From: Chrysomallon squamiferum
Lineage: Eukaryota; Mollusca; Gastropoda; Neomphalida; Peltospiridae
Length of the DNA stretch: 64,000 nucleotides
Direction of reading: 5' to 3'
NCBI GenBank assembly: GCA_012295275.1
Contig: CM022679.1
Coordinates: forward strand, 21,954,110 to 22,018,109
Position numbers and translations under genes: made by a program. Shown here one piece after another: positions 16,777 to 29,730 of the stretch. The notes under the pieces are model-generated. The model ran no database searches. It saw only the letters and a list, made by a program, of their open reading frames with translations, and was not told where the DNA came from. Numbering within the stretch: the first letter of the stretch is position 1; the number at the start of each line of letters is the position of its first letter.

Positions 16777-18408
16777 GAAATCATTATGGCCCTTATTTTG
16801 GTTCAATATGGTCAATTACGATAATTCTTAAACTGCATTTTCCAGTCAGTTGCAAAAATGGTTCAAAAAGGATAAAATAATATTAATAATAATAATTCTT
16901 TTCTTTTCTTTTCTTTTTTTTTTCTTCTTAAGAAGGCAAAGAAGCGAAAATGAACGATATTTCTGTGTTGCTGGAGGTTAGGTGAAAAGCCATTTTTCTC
17001 CCTATTTCGCCAACAGTCTGTGACAGACAAAGCAAAATGAGAGTCATTTTTTTTCTTTTTTTTTCTCTGTTTTCTTTGTGGCGGGGAAAAATTATGAATA
17101 ATATAGGTTCAATTGCTTTGATTTAAATTGATGGACTTTTGATAAACCGAACAACAAAGGGCCGTTGAAAGACAAAAGTGAAAATATTGCTTTGAGGATT
17201 AAAAGAAGAAAGAGAAAAAAGCGAGGAGGCTTGGCAGAACACGCATAGCGATTTATGTAGTTACTGACTTCAGACGAAATGAATCAAATGATACGCCCTG
17301 AAGGTTCGCTTTGATCACACTCTGTTTTAAAGATTTCTAGTCTGTGTGTGTATGCGTGTGCGTGTGTATGTGTGTGTATGCGTGCGTGTATGCTCGCTAC
17401 TGAATGTCTACGTGTATAAATATGTATGGGTATTTTTATATTTACGTGTATTTATGTGTGGGTAATTGGGTAGGTGGGTGTTTGTTTAAATCTAAGTATA
17501 ATATGGGTGTACGGTATGTATACATGTATTTGCGTGCGAGAGTCTGTGTTTGTAAGTGTGTGTGTAAAAATGAAATGCTTTATTTAACAATGCATTCAAC
17601 ACTTTTATTCTACTGCTACATGGCATCGCAGTATGTCGCTAATGAGAGAAGAAACCCGCTGCTCCCAGTGTGTTACTCTTTTTCGATTGGCAGTAACGTT
17701 ACTGCGTATATTTAATATTATATGGTTGTTTTGATTTGATGTGTCCCTCTATGTCTTTGTGCTTACCTGCAACCATTTATACAAAAATATATACACGTTT
17801 GTATGTATGTATTTACGTATGTATGCATTATACACCTATTGTGGTTGTGGCCGTGGTAGCAGTAGCAGTAACAGTAGCAGTGGTAGTGGTAATGGTAGTA
17901 TTAATATTAGTAGTTGTTACTGCAGCAATAGTAGAACCTCGATTATCTGTTACTTTATTTTCAGGTATCTGTTATGTATAGGAAAACGTCATACCAGTAA
18001 TTTTGGATAATCCAGTTAGGAAGATTAACCCGGCGAGACACTAGTACCCGCTGTTAAATCTGTTAACACGATTTAACTGCAGTGCACTCCCTTCTGGTTT
18101 TATTAGCGCAAGAAATTTCTTTTATAACGAACTATTCATGTTCCTTTGACAGACTGCACTGGTGGTCAGTCAGCCTTTGAGTCATGTACAGTATCCGCAC
18201 TTTATGACTTCTATGATTACTGGTAATAGTATTATATGAGTAACTGTATTATAACATAAAAAGGTTTTTTCCTACATGCTGTTATGATTGTAATACGCAG
18301 TAAAGGTATTTATTAGAAACAGGAATGTCAGAAGAAAATATTTGTTTCATAGTATGTAAATGTACTTGTTCATACTTGATTTTATTTATTTATTTATTTT
18401 TTATTTTT
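16071..18408. other. No supported gene; homopolymers and GT-rich segment
   Basis: Poly-T at 16,171-16,199, poly-A at 16,753-16,777, a GT-rich segment at 17,341-17,480, and a CAG/TAG-like trinucleotide stretch at 17,845-17,935. Nothing coding recognised. Confidence 0.5.
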
Positions 18409-18692
<284 letters not shown>

Positions 18693-18988
18693 GAAATTAA
18701 TTTATTTTTTTTTTTTTTAGGTATATGTGTGTGCATTGTTGTTGTTGTTTCTTGAAGCGGATCGATCCTGCAACATACGGCACGTCATTTAGCCGCTGAT
18801 GACAAAGAGGCGGGTGATTTATGCACTGTGGTTTAACACAACACATTAATTTCATTTGTAAGTAAGCCAATCCCGGTATCGGTCTAAAGTTACAGTAATG
18901 GAGAAGAGAAGCAAGCATCTCTATTTTTTATTTATGTAATTATATTTTGAATGATATATGTTTTTATATGTATGTTGTATGTGTGTGT

Positions 18989-18994
18989 GGGGGG

Positions 18995-19062
<68 letters not shown>
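18989..19062. repeat. G-run and (GA)n microsatellite
   Basis: Nine or so G followed by about 33 GA units. The purine-rich + strand continues to about 19,200. Confidence 0.95.
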
Positions 19063-19065
<3 letters not shown>

Positions 19066-19538
19066 AATAATGGACAAACACAAATGAGACTGAGAGAGTG
19101 AAAATAATCTGAAAGATAAATAAAGGAGAGACAGACAGACAAACATACTGACAGGGACATGGAAAGAAGAAGAAAGAGATAACAAATTCACCAAGAGAGG
19201 AAAAGAAAAAAGCATAACCCCCCCACACCGACCTACCAATCCCTAGAAAATTCTGAAAAACAAAACCGAAACGCAGAAACGTAATCCCATACACACAGCC
19301 ATCGCTTAATTACTATTCACAATCCTCACCACATTAACTATTCATATTTTTGATCTGGGGAATTAATGCAATTTCTAATCATTTCCTTTTCATGTGGTTT
19401 CCGGTTTCTCGTCTGAAGTGTGTGTATTACACTTCAAACGCGCGTGCTAATCCGAGTGCCGCAAATACACAGAACAAACAAGTCGCGAGACGACAGGTAT
19501 AAGTATCAAACAACTAACACGTGTTACAGGACTTAGCA

Positions 19539-19539
19539 A

Positions 19540-19578
<39 letters not shown>

Positions 19579-19652
19579 GTCAAATATAAAAAAAAAATAC
19601 AGAAATGTGATCCTAGGTTGGTTGTGTTTCTTGTGTTCGTTTTGTAACAGCT

Positions 19653-19727
<75 letters not shown>
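19539..19727. repeat. (AAAT)n and (GA)n microsatellites
   Basis: (AAAT)n at 19,539-19,578 and (GA)n at 19,659-19,727. Confidence 0.96.
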
Positions 19728-19732
<5 letters not shown>

Positions 19733-20119
19733 AATGGTGATTCTTACATATAGCACTGTTAATGAATTTCTATTTTTAATGCTTGTTTTTCTTATTTCGG
19801 ACTATTGTGTCGAGTCTTAGGAAAAGAAATATTTATTTTATGTATAAATTTAATTTGTAAAGATCAACTTTTATTTGATTTGATTTTAATGTGATAACTT
19901 GTATTAATTTTTATTAAACATAATTATTGCATTTGGTGCTTTGTTTTTGATAATTATCAAGATAATAATGATGGTGCTAATAATAATGATGATGATGATA
20001 ATGTTCTTCTTGTTGTTAATAAAATTATGTTGTTGTTGTTGTTATTTTTCTTATTATCTTCAAATGTATGCTCATTCTTTATTTCCCTAAACCATTTCTA
20101 TTTGTAGTGTTGTAGCACG

Positions 20120-20620
20120 TGTTCAGGGTTTCATCAGATCCACCCAGAAATCCAGATCTATTACGTAATTATATGACGTAGATGGAGCAGATAAATGACG
20201 TATGTGGAGCAGAGATATATGACGTGCGTGGCGCCGATCCACAGCAAAATGACATTAAATCCATTCAATCATAGTAAATCCACATAATTAATAATTATCC
20301 ATTATGTAATTACAGCAGATCCGCTGTATATAATTATTCCAGATCCATAGTACAGTAACAGCAGACGATCCATTACACAAAAAAAAAATACATTCAGATG
20401 TAATTTCTGCACCTAAACACTATAATCAAAGCAAATCCACAATCTATAATTACTGCACATCCACAGTACAATTAGACTGGATCTATTCAGTATAATTACA
20501 ACCGATCTATAACTAGACTAAAAGCAGATTCATAATGTTATTATAGTCATTTCATAAATTATGACGGGTCCGTTGCCTAATTATAGCAGAGGCATACAGC
20601 TTGATTACAGCTAAACATTG
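20120..20620. repeat. Degenerate minisatellite
   Basis: Diverged copies of a unit like CAGATCCA..GTATAATTACAG recur throughout. A sub-block near 20,174-20,230 has three copies of ATGACGTR..TGGAGCAGA. Unit length varies (about 22-35 bases), so this is an old, decayed tandem array. Confidence 0.55.
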
Positions 20621-20689
20621 ATTATGCGCGAATGGTGAATCCTTTACAATGGGGAAACACTATACTGTTTAACCTTTTATCTGAATTTG

Positions 20690-20880
20690 TGCGGTCAGCG
20701 ACAAAACGAACGAATTCACTGACCACTGAATCGATAAGAAAAGGTCACGTGATTCACTCTAATGACCACCCGAGACCCTATTAGCATACTGAATTACTTG
20801 GGCGTCATGATTAATTAAGCAGTAGAAAAGATAACGACGTAATTAACGCAAACTCCACTGCCTTCTGTCTGAACCCAGAA
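20690..20880. promoter_or_regulatory. Homeodomain-motif island (candidate enhancer)
   Basis: Non-repetitive DNA with GGTCACGTGATTC (E-box), GATTAATTAAGC and GACGTAATTAACGC homeodomain-type sites. Inferred only from motif density. Confidence 0.25.
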
Positions 20881-21072
20881 TAATACAGAACTAGACTTTG
20901 TCGTGGTTGATTTCGTTTTGTGTATAATTATTTCGTCTGTTTTACGAGTGTCTGTGTGTGTGTGTGTGCGTTTGATAATCAAGATAAAGACTTAAGAAAC
21001 GGAATAAGATTATTTGAATCTGTCACTTTCTCATAATGTCTCTCTGTCTCTGTCTTCCTGTATTTCGTTAAA

Positions 21073-21075
<3 letters not shown>

Positions 21076-21165
<90 letters not shown>

Positions 21166-21300
21166 CTGTTCTTTTTCTTTTTCTCTCTTCTGTTTTAACT
21201 CAGTTTCTCTTTCGGTTTCTTTTAATCTATTTTCTTTCTTTCTTTCTTCTTTTCTTTCTTTCTTTTTTCTTTCTTTTCCCTTTCCGCCTCTCTTTTGGTC

Positions 21301-21344
<44 letters not shown>
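21076..21344. repeat. (TC)n, pyrimidine-rich stretch and (ATT)n
   Basis: (TC)n at 21,076-21,162, decayed pyrimidine tract, then (ATT)n at 21,302-21,344. Confidence 0.96.
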
Positions 21345-21345
<1 letters not shown>

Positions 21346-21900
21346 ACAATATAAAACAAAACCCGTTTCTTCATGTCCTCGATACCCTGATGATTTTAAA
21401 TATTTTTTTCTTTGGCTTGGATCTTCTTCTTTTTAGTTTTTTTCGTTCTTTAACGCAGTAACCTTGTAACACGCCCAGTTCCAGCTGAATTCAATAAATT
21501 ATTATTTTCGCCATACGAACGGGCAAAACATATCCTTTGTAAAAATATCCTTTAATTTAAATTTTATTAATAAATCGTCAGTTTCGATATTAAAAAAGAA
21601 AAAAAAAAAAAACCTTTAGAAGTTTCGTTTGCATTCGTTAAAAGCGCTTTGAAAATATGGTTGTTTTTGATGTTACTATTTATGTCAATGTGTTGATTTT
21701 GATGGCGTCGTTTCTGTGTTCTTGATGAACCGTGCATGTATGTGCAGTTGTCGATGGCGATACTCTTATGTTGAATGTGTATTAATTTACTTATTTACTG
21801 AGTAACTTACCTATAAACTCATATATTTTACTTGCAACTTTGTATATATTTTACAAATATTTTTTATTAACACTTTGCTTTTGGGAATAGTCTTCCTGTT
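21345..21900. other. No supported gene
   Basis: AT-rich, with a poly-A run near 21,593-21,612. Nothing recognised. Confidence 0.5.
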
Positions 21901-22025
21901 TGCACATACATACATACATACATACATATAAACACACATATACAGCCACACACACACACATACATACACACATACACACACATTCATACACACATATATA
22001 CATAAATACATACATACATACATTC
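21901..22025. repeat. (CATA)n/(CA)n array
   Basis: CATA tetranucleotides and CACACA runs abut the start of the short inverted-repeat element at 22,027. Confidence 0.9.
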
Positions 22026-22026
22026 C

Positions 22027-22293
22027 ATGGCCGTAACTAGACTTTTTATGAAATGAGTCAAAAACTGATGTCTTTGAAGTCAGTTATATCTTTCATCGCA
22101 TTGATGTCGGTAGACTTCAAACGGTAACCGTAGACATAAATGAATTCATTCATTGGTTATCGTTTCTGTCAGAATAGAAATTTTATATTTTTAAAATAAA
22201 ATATTTGTATTAATTTTTTTTTTTTTTTTTTTTAAGTCGTCAATTTCGGTATGAGTCATTTGCCTCATTTGCTTCAGTGTAAATTAGAGCCAT
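22027..22293 (-). mobile_element. Short element with terminal inverted repeats, copy B
   Basis: It begins ATGGCCGTAACTAGAC and ends TTAGAGCCAT. Read on the minus strand it aligns with copy A (13,433-13,784) through both ends and the interior blocks CGTTTGAAGTCTACCGA and GAATTCATTTAT/GAATTCGTTTAT. It is 267 bp with no coding capacity. It sits between a CATA array and an ATCC array. Confidence 0.65.
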
Positions 22294-22859
22294 AATCCAT
22301 CCATCCATCCATCCATAAATACATGTATAAGCCTGTGTGCGCGCATTTATTTGTATTTGTGTTTGTAAGTCTGTAGTATTATGCGTCTGATGTCAGAACT
22401 GATAAATTAAAGTATACTAATTTCACAATAAATATTTGGGTCTGTCTTCTGCAGATGTTTAAAAAAAATTGTAAAACAATAAAAGAAAGAAGAAAAAAAA
22501 AAAAAAAAAAAAAAAAAAAAGAAAGGAAGAAAGAAACATCGAATTTCACCTGAAGATCATTAACGAGCTTCGATCGTAGATCGGTCGGGGCCTCGAGCGG
22601 AAGTCTCTAATTTAACCATAGCTTTTTATTCGTCTGAAGTAAATTAACGAATATTAGCTTACATTCACGAGCAGCCTTTAATTATAATACAATTACTGAC
22701 AGCAGACGTATAGCGTAGCAATAAAAACAAAAACGACGCCATCAAACATGTCTTGGCATGGACAGCCATTGGCAGCTATCAGCTCTCTTGGCTTTTTCTT
22801 GTTTGAAATAAAAACATGAAACGTAGCAATCAAAGTTTCGCCGTGTTATCTTGTTCCCC

Positions 22860-23190
22860 ACAATATGAGGTGTGTTTGCCTTCGGCTATCGCCTTGATCT
22901 TATCATATCAATATAGATTTAGCTCTGGGTCGGCGCCTTTGATGTTGCCTGTTGTTGCACCGTCTTCTAGGGACGTGCGCAAGGTTCGATAACTCTTCGT
23001 CTCGCGGGACAGGTGGCGGGACGGCCTAATCCCGCTTTCATGTCGGGCAGGATTTCCTTCGGGAGAATGCCGAAAGATCGATCGGGTGATTTCGCCTTTC
23101 GTCAGCGGCATATTATATTCGAGCGACTAATCCACAAGACTAAATGTTTGAACATGAACATTAACTGGCAAAACGCTTTGATATCAGACA
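22860..23190. promoter_or_regulatory. GC-richer unique island (candidate conserved element)
   Basis: GC and CpG content is clearly above the surroundings. Motifs include CTTTGATG (22,937-22,944), an E-box CAGGTGG (23,010-23,016), K50-homeodomain TAATCC (23,028-23,033) and CTTTGAT (23,176-23,182). Both strands carry short open frames without recognisable domains, so I do not call a gene. Confidence 0.35.
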
Positions 23191-23269
23191 TTCTTTCTAG
23201 CAGAGTGTTAAACAAAGGCATATCGAATGAAAGCGTTAACAGTTTTTCTGTCCTTTCTTCCGTACCTCA

Positions 23270-23271
<2 letters not shown>

Positions 23272-23318
<47 letters not shown>

Positions 23319-23430
23319 TTTGGTTTACTCATGTCTGCTATTCTTTTGATCTACATGTTGTTATTTCATTATTTTGATTAAGTGGAAATTAAATAAATAA
23401 ATAAATATAAATAAATAAATAAATAAATAA
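23272..23430. repeat. (TC)n and (AAAT)n microsatellites
   Basis: (TC)n at 23,272-23,312 and AAAT steps at 23,390-23,430. Confidence 0.95.
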
Positions 23431-24098
23431 AATTAAACAATCGCCCATAAACACTAAGACATATGTACGTGGCGTGTTTACAACCGCTGTATACATCCGT
23501 ATAATGAGTCATATTGTTTTCTTCCTATTAATTTCCTCGAGCGTGATAAAGATTGAATGCTTTGAACTTAGTGGGTTCGGCTAGTAATAGGCTACTTTCC
23601 TTCTTTTTTTTTTCGGAAAAGATCGAAATGTTATTAATTTATTAATTATTATGAAAGGTTCTTGTTAAAATACTACTTTTAACTATTTTTGAAAAGTAAC
23701 AAAGAACACCAATTATATATCTAGATATATTTACTTTCAAAAGATTATTTTATATGTTTCATGGCTATCACTCTTGTCTAATAATAAAGTTTGACAGTAA
23801 ATGGTTGTTATTTCAAAATTTTATTATTTGTATAGTCATGACGTCATGACACATGTCGTCATGACAAAAAGAGAAAGATAAGCCTCCGTGCATCTTCAAA
23901 AGAGTGTTATTCTACTGTCATACGTTATTGTTATGAAAGATTAGAAACAAAAACAATAATTCGTTGAAATAATACTTGATCTATAAAGAAACAGTTTTAA
24001 GTTGTTTTTGTTTGTTTTGTTTTAGCTTTTTTCCGTACGTTCTTCTAAATGTCTTAATCAGGATGATGATATACGATTGTATATATTCATGTGTGTTT

Positions 24099-24157
24099 AT
24101 GTATGTATGTATGTATGTATGTATGTATGTATGTATGTATGTATGTATGTATGTATG
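24099..24157. repeat. (ATGT)n microsatellite
   Basis: About 14 ATGT units, continuing into GT-rich sequence. Confidence 0.97.
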
Positions 24158-24459
24158 TGTGTGTAAATGTGCGTGTGTATGTATAATAAAACAGATGAAA
24201 AGCAAACTAACACTGGAGCCATTAACTCTGTTGCATACATCTTCATATTTTTTCGCGGTTCGTGCGCTGTGTGGGAATTCAGAGCAGTTTAGTGAGATAC
24301 ACAGCGTATTAGTCGAGTGATAAATTAACACAACATTTATTGCTGTCCTGAATTATTCATCGCAGAAGCAGAGGAACTATGAAATGGAATAATTTATCTA
24401 TGTTTTCCGTACATACTTCTGTAGATGAACTTCCACATGTAATGTAATAACAAAATACA

Positions 24460-24588
24460 GCACATTGACTGGAAGGGAGGAACGACCAATCTGATGGTCA
24501 GTCCTTTAATGACAGCATATTTAGTATATTTCCCGTTCCAGCCAATACTACATTACTTATGAATACAAGAACATACATTTCTGATATG

Positions 24589-24654
<66 letters not shown>

Positions 24655-24800
24655 ATGTGGTTGAAGATCATACACATTAGCAGCTAGGTATCATCTATTT
24701 GTCCAAACCACGACCTGTGGTAAACGAGACATGGACTACTTGTTGGAACGGGAAATAAACCAATGGATACTGTTAGGAGGATTGATCGTGGAGACTATCG
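24460..24800. repeat. Imperfect inverted repeat flanking a TATC microsatellite
   Basis: TATTTCCCGTTCCA (24527-24540) is exactly complementary to TGGAACGGGAAATA (24744-24757). Weaker similarity continues outward (a GATTGGTCG-like motif on the left, reversed, and GATTGATCG on the right). A (TATC)n array (24591-24652) occupies the loop. This could be a foldback or short DNA transposon, but the ends are not defined. Confidence 0.45.
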
Positions 24801-25525
24801 CATCTCAGTCGACTATAATATATCATTTAGATAACATTTGACAGACTCAGCAGAGGCATCTAAAAATACGAAGGAAATATGACTTACTTATTTATATCCA
24901 TAACAGGTTTAAATTAGTAAAGGATAGTTTAGAAAAATCCGTCAACGCCTTTTTTAATCCGATAATCTTACTAACAGAATTGTAACCCATCCATTAATCT
25001 CTCTCCGCACGACAAACATCAAAGAGAAATAATGCATTGTAAACCACCCAGAAGTTATTATAAACATTTATTTTAAAATAAACTGACAAAGATTTCGAGT
25101 TAATTCATTAATTAATTCGGTTAACAAAATGCAACACTTCATAACGACACGGGGATCAGAGCTGTCAACAACAGAAACCGAACCAAAACGGCGATTCGGG
25201 AAGGTGGTTGTGCGGACGTGTTTAGAACGCTTTCAAAGCCGCAACAAAGACCATTGTTGTTAGCCATCTAAGATTTTTAATACAAACTCGAAACTCAACG
25301 AACACAGATCTGCGTTACGCAGAATCTGTTTGAAGTCAAATTCGTCATTTGTTAAACCTTTCAACAATGCTAATTACCGATTTAAATGGATTGGTACCTT
25401 TAGCTAAAGCGGTTAAAAATCCATCTGTCAAACCACGATATAATTCTTCTCAATTCACGCTGTGCGTGATTATTAGCTGTGAATAAAAATTAATAACATC
25501 ACATAAAAGGACTGGTACTTCAAAG

Positions 25526-25530
<5 letters not shown>
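24801..25530. other. No supported gene; ordinary-complexity AT-rich DNA
   Basis: Mostly non-repetitive, with several TTAATTAATT-like and GATTTAAATGG-like steps. No frame of note. Confidence 0.4.
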
Positions 25531-25558
<28 letters not shown>

Positions 25559-25740
25559 TAATAATAATAATAATAATAAATTTAAAAAAATCTATGAAAA
25601 AAAAAAAAAATAAATAAAATAAAATTATAGTAACAACAACAACAAGAACAACAATAATAATAATAATAATTTTTTAAAAATCTATAAAAAAAAACTAAAC
25701 TAAAAAAATAAAAAATTATAGTAACAACACCACCACCACC

Positions 25741-25772
<32 letters not shown>

Positions 25773-25870
25773 CAACAATAATAATAATTAAAATATAAAA
25801 TAAATAAATAAATAAATGTATAAATAAATTAAATTAAAATTAAAAAAACAAAACAAAAATAAAACCAAAA
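25531..25870. repeat. Compound A-rich/AAT/CAC/AAC repeat
   Basis: Poly-A (25,533-25,558), AAT, AAC, (CAC)n (25,727-25,756), (AAC)n, AAT and AAAT runs in series. Confidence 0.95.
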
Positions 25871-26258
25871 AAAGCCAACAACCGATAAACAATACATTTC
25901 AAAGCATCGTTATCATCATGTCATCATGCAGCCATAGTTTTCAGTTGGCGGACAAAAGCCTCATCCATTTGTTTATCTTTCAATTACTTATTTTAATATC
26001 TACTTATATATCTATCCATGCATCCACACCACCACAAGTACCACCAACAGCAACAACAATAACAAGAACACTCTACAGGAAAACACTCGAGGCTTTCATT
26101 TGATCTGAAATGTTATTTTAATGAATAACTGGGTACTGGTCAGCTAGTGGTCTTTTGGTAGATTTATTAAAATAAATCACCTTTCTTTAGTTGTTTAAAG
26201 CATCATATTCACTTTAAAATTTGTCATAGGTGACTTTTGGTGCCTACATTTTAAATTT

Positions 26259-26285
26259 ATTATTATTATTACTATTATTATGGTG

Positions 26286-26344
<59 letters not shown>

Positions 26345-26430
26345 CATCATTATCATCATTATTATTTATATATTTATTTTTTATTTATTTATTGATTTAT
26401 ATATTTTTATTTTATTTATTATTAAGGTAT
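26259..26430. repeat. (ATT)n microsatellite with TTTA extension
   Basis: (ATT)n at 26,259-26,342 followed by ATC/ATT and TTTA steps. Confidence 0.95.
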
Positions 26431-27269
26431 GAGTATACAAATTTTAAAACATCCTGTACGTAATGATTTCGATTTTTATTACTAATGTAGTGTTTACTAA
26501 TAATATTGATAATCTAATGAAATAAGAATATTCTATTTCAAGATCTTTATCTAAAAGGCCAGGGTGAACAAAAAAACCCACACAAAAACAACAAAAAATG
26601 AAGGAGGGAGAAAAAAGCAAAGATTAATGACAAGGGCGGGTCCGTGGGTTGGGTAAATAAGGGCCCCAATCATTGTTATGGATATAAGTTTAAAGATGAA
26701 AAGACTTTAATTAAAGTTTAAAAGAGAAAGAAAAACAAAATAAAATAAAAATTAAAATTAAAATGATTTTCTGTCCGCAAAAACTAGAAGTTCGCAGAGT
26801 ATTTTGAATGATTACATTTTTTTCTTTCTTTTTTTTCTTTCTTCTCTTTTTGTTGTTTTTTGTTATTTATTTATTTCAGTATCTAAGTTTGGGTTAAAGA
26901 GCTTATAGCAAACACCCATTAAAGAGCTGTAATTTAATTAACCTTACTGGTCGAGATTTTTACACCAAAGATTCCGATGGACATCAAACATCCCGAAGTG
27001 ACAGAACTTTAGCGACCTCGTTTTGCTTTATCGAGACTTTTGTCGGAAGCAAGTCACGGAGAAAACCGAACTTACAAACGAAAACAAAGAAGCAGACCAC
27101 GGAAACGTATTGCGAATTAATTTCTGTATTAGACACCTTCCTGTTTGATTCACCGATCAAATGTGTTTCAGAACTGTGGTGGAATATTATTGTAAGGATT
27201 CGGTTGGCTGACCTGTTATTTGTTTTGTTTTGTTGTAAAACAAAAAGCTTTTCACTGACTGTCACGGAC

Positions 27270-27510
27270 GCAGACGTGTTTTATTACAACGATGTAGCAG
27301 ACGTTTCGGCAACTTCAAAGAGATGAGATCGGATAGCAAATGTATAGGAGTATAATTACGCCCCAGAGCTTCGGGACTACCTGTTAATTGGATCGGCACA
27401 CGCCTTTTATGAAACTTCAGAACTGACACCTGTCGGTAGTTCGGTTATTTCCGTGCATGAGCGAATGCGGTCCGCATCTGCATGTGTGGTTTAAAACCAA
27501 AATGGGATCT
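27270..27510. promoter_or_regulatory. Unique CpG-containing island (candidate enhancer)
   Basis: Non-repetitive, with TTAATTGGATC (27,384-27,394), ACACCTG/CAGGTGT-type E-box (27,427-27,433) and GATCGG steps. No protein-coding support. Confidence 0.25.
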
Positions 27511-27973
27511 GCTACCGAAGTGAAAGGAAGAAAGAAAAAAAGTAATAATAATAAACAATTCAAAATCATTTTAAAATTTAACATCTGTCAAAGAATGAAC
27601 TGACAGTGTATGATAAATTTTATTGAAATGAAATAAATTTTGAATTTTTATCTCTCACTTCTTCGTAAATTAAATTATCTGTTGTTTGAAATGATGATAT
27701 CTCCTTCGTGAACAGTATCCTTGCCACATGTAGGAAACCCTTGTGGAATATAACTCTTCTATTAATGGGAACAAAACTGATTTTTTTTTTTTTTTAAATT
27801 AAAATTTTAAATCCATTATTATTATTATTATTATTATTATTTCGTATCCGTTGCTTTTTAACATCAATAATAGGAGCTCAAAGAGTGTCTTATCTGGTTT
27901 TCCTTTTTCAGATCATCCAGATGCAAAACATATTTGAAACAGAATAATACTATATCTTCCGAAAAACGCCTCT

Positions 27974-27982
27974 TTATTTATT

Positions 27983-28053
<71 letters not shown>
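27974..28053. repeat. (TTTA)n(ATT)n microsatellite
   Basis: TTTA units run directly into about 20 ATT units. Confidence 0.97.
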
Positions 28054-28054
<1 letters not shown>

Positions 28055-28159
28055 TTAATAATTCAGTCCTGATCTATGAGGTGGAACTTTAAATTAATTA
28101 AGGAATTAATTTATTGTTTCAAAATTCAGATCTGCTGAAGGTGAATAGGTGAAGGAGAA

Positions 28160-28694
28160 AGAAAAAGAAAAAGAAAAAAAAAAAAAAAAGAAGAGGAAGA
28201 AGAAAATGGACTCTTTGCCAAATACATGCCCATGTGCACCCACATACATACATATATACATACCTACGTACATAAACATATGCACATATATGCACATGTA
28301 TATAATTTTATTGATTACAGATTTCCTAGCTTTCTTTATACATGTTCAATCAGTGGTATACTTTTCGTTTTAAAAATTAGCATTTATTTGTTACTTGTTT
28401 GTGTGATGGTAACAGTAATACATTCGATGCATTATCGGCTACGGTTGAATTTAAACAGGGCGAGGCCATTTGTTTTGGGAAAATGTGAGGCCATATCTAC
28501 AGTAACAACAAAAAACAACAACAAAAACAGTAATGACAATAATAAGAAGAAAGACGACGACCGCACTTAGTCTCTTCAGACTATTTACCCCAGTGCCTCT
28601 TAAATTGATGAGTGCTTCATAAATAAAAAAAAAAATAAAAAAAAAAAAAAAAAATAAAACAAAATAAAATAAAAACGAAAACAATAGAAATGGG

Positions 28695-28745
<51 letters not shown>
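28160..28745. repeat. Purine tract, CATA run, poly-A and (GT)n
   Basis: A purine-only tract lies at 28,153-28,206, CATA steps at 28,243-28,300, poly-A at 28,627-28,655 and (GT)n at 28,695-28,744. No gene recognised between them. Confidence 0.8.
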
Positions 28746-28749
<4 letters not shown>

Positions 28750-29634
28750 ACGAAAATTGGCGAAAATTGTCTAAGACATTCTTGGTCAAATGAAATTATG
28801 TGATATAAACTCGACTGAATATTCAAAAGACAAAACGGGGAAAAAGGATTAAAACTACATTTTTAATTTATTTGCAATTTTATATTTATTGTTTTAATTA
28901 AAATAAAGACAAATCAGATTCAGTTCATTGATACACTTTTATGAGAAATTATTGTTATTATTATTATTTAAAATAAAATATTCTGTTGTTTAAACTGGTT
29001 TCACCCTATGACCGGAACGTCTTTTAAAATGTGTTGTGACCTTAACATACCAAATGTCTGACCTATTTATCCCTGAAACACTGTCTGTCTGCGATGCGCG
29101 TCATTAGATGTCGGGATGGGGGGAGGCTCCTATAGGAAGTGACGGTATAACTTATGGAATCTTCCACTGTTTTGGGGAAAAAATAAGTCACAAAATAGTC
29201 ACGTGAGGTTCAAAACAATTTTGCAGTTTGTATCACTTCTAATATAATCAAACACGTCTGGGACAGTATTAATTAATTAATTTATATATTTATCTATCTA
29301 TCTTTTTGCTTCTTTGTTTGTTTACATATTTATTTATGTATTATTTATTTGTTGCGACGAAGTTATGTTTGTATTTTATTTTCGTATCTGAATATATCTT
29401 CTGTTTCGTATGCACCAGCAGTGTCGCGTATGAATATGTCTGTTCAAGTTCCTTGAGGCGAGTAGAATGTAAATAAAAAAACTTTTAAAATCGCTTAAGA
29501 CTGACAAAGGTAATAAAGACAATGTCTCACTGCATACGTGAATTAATGTTATAAAACCATCGCCTAAAGCTGAAATTTGCAAACAAATTCACTGGGGATG
29601 AATAATCATTAATTTCTCATAAATTTTAAGTTAC

Positions 29635-29642
<8 letters not shown>
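28746..29642. other. No supported gene
   Basis: AT-rich, with a patch of mixed composition at 29,000-29,180 that has no motif I can name. Confidence 0.4.
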
Positions 29643-29712
<70 letters not shown>

Positions 29713-29730
29713 TTATTATTATTATCATTA
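29643..29730. repeat. (TC)n then (ATT)n microsatellite
   Basis: (TC)n at 29,643-29,708 followed by a short ATT run. Confidence 0.97.

Noticed and set aside
18697-18918. 73-residue minus-strand frame between repeats
   Set aside because: No domain or splice support; the sequence is unique but short.
22908-23381. Overlapping frames on both strands in the GC-rich island
   Set aside because: No recognisable domain or splice context; kept only as a candidate regulatory island.
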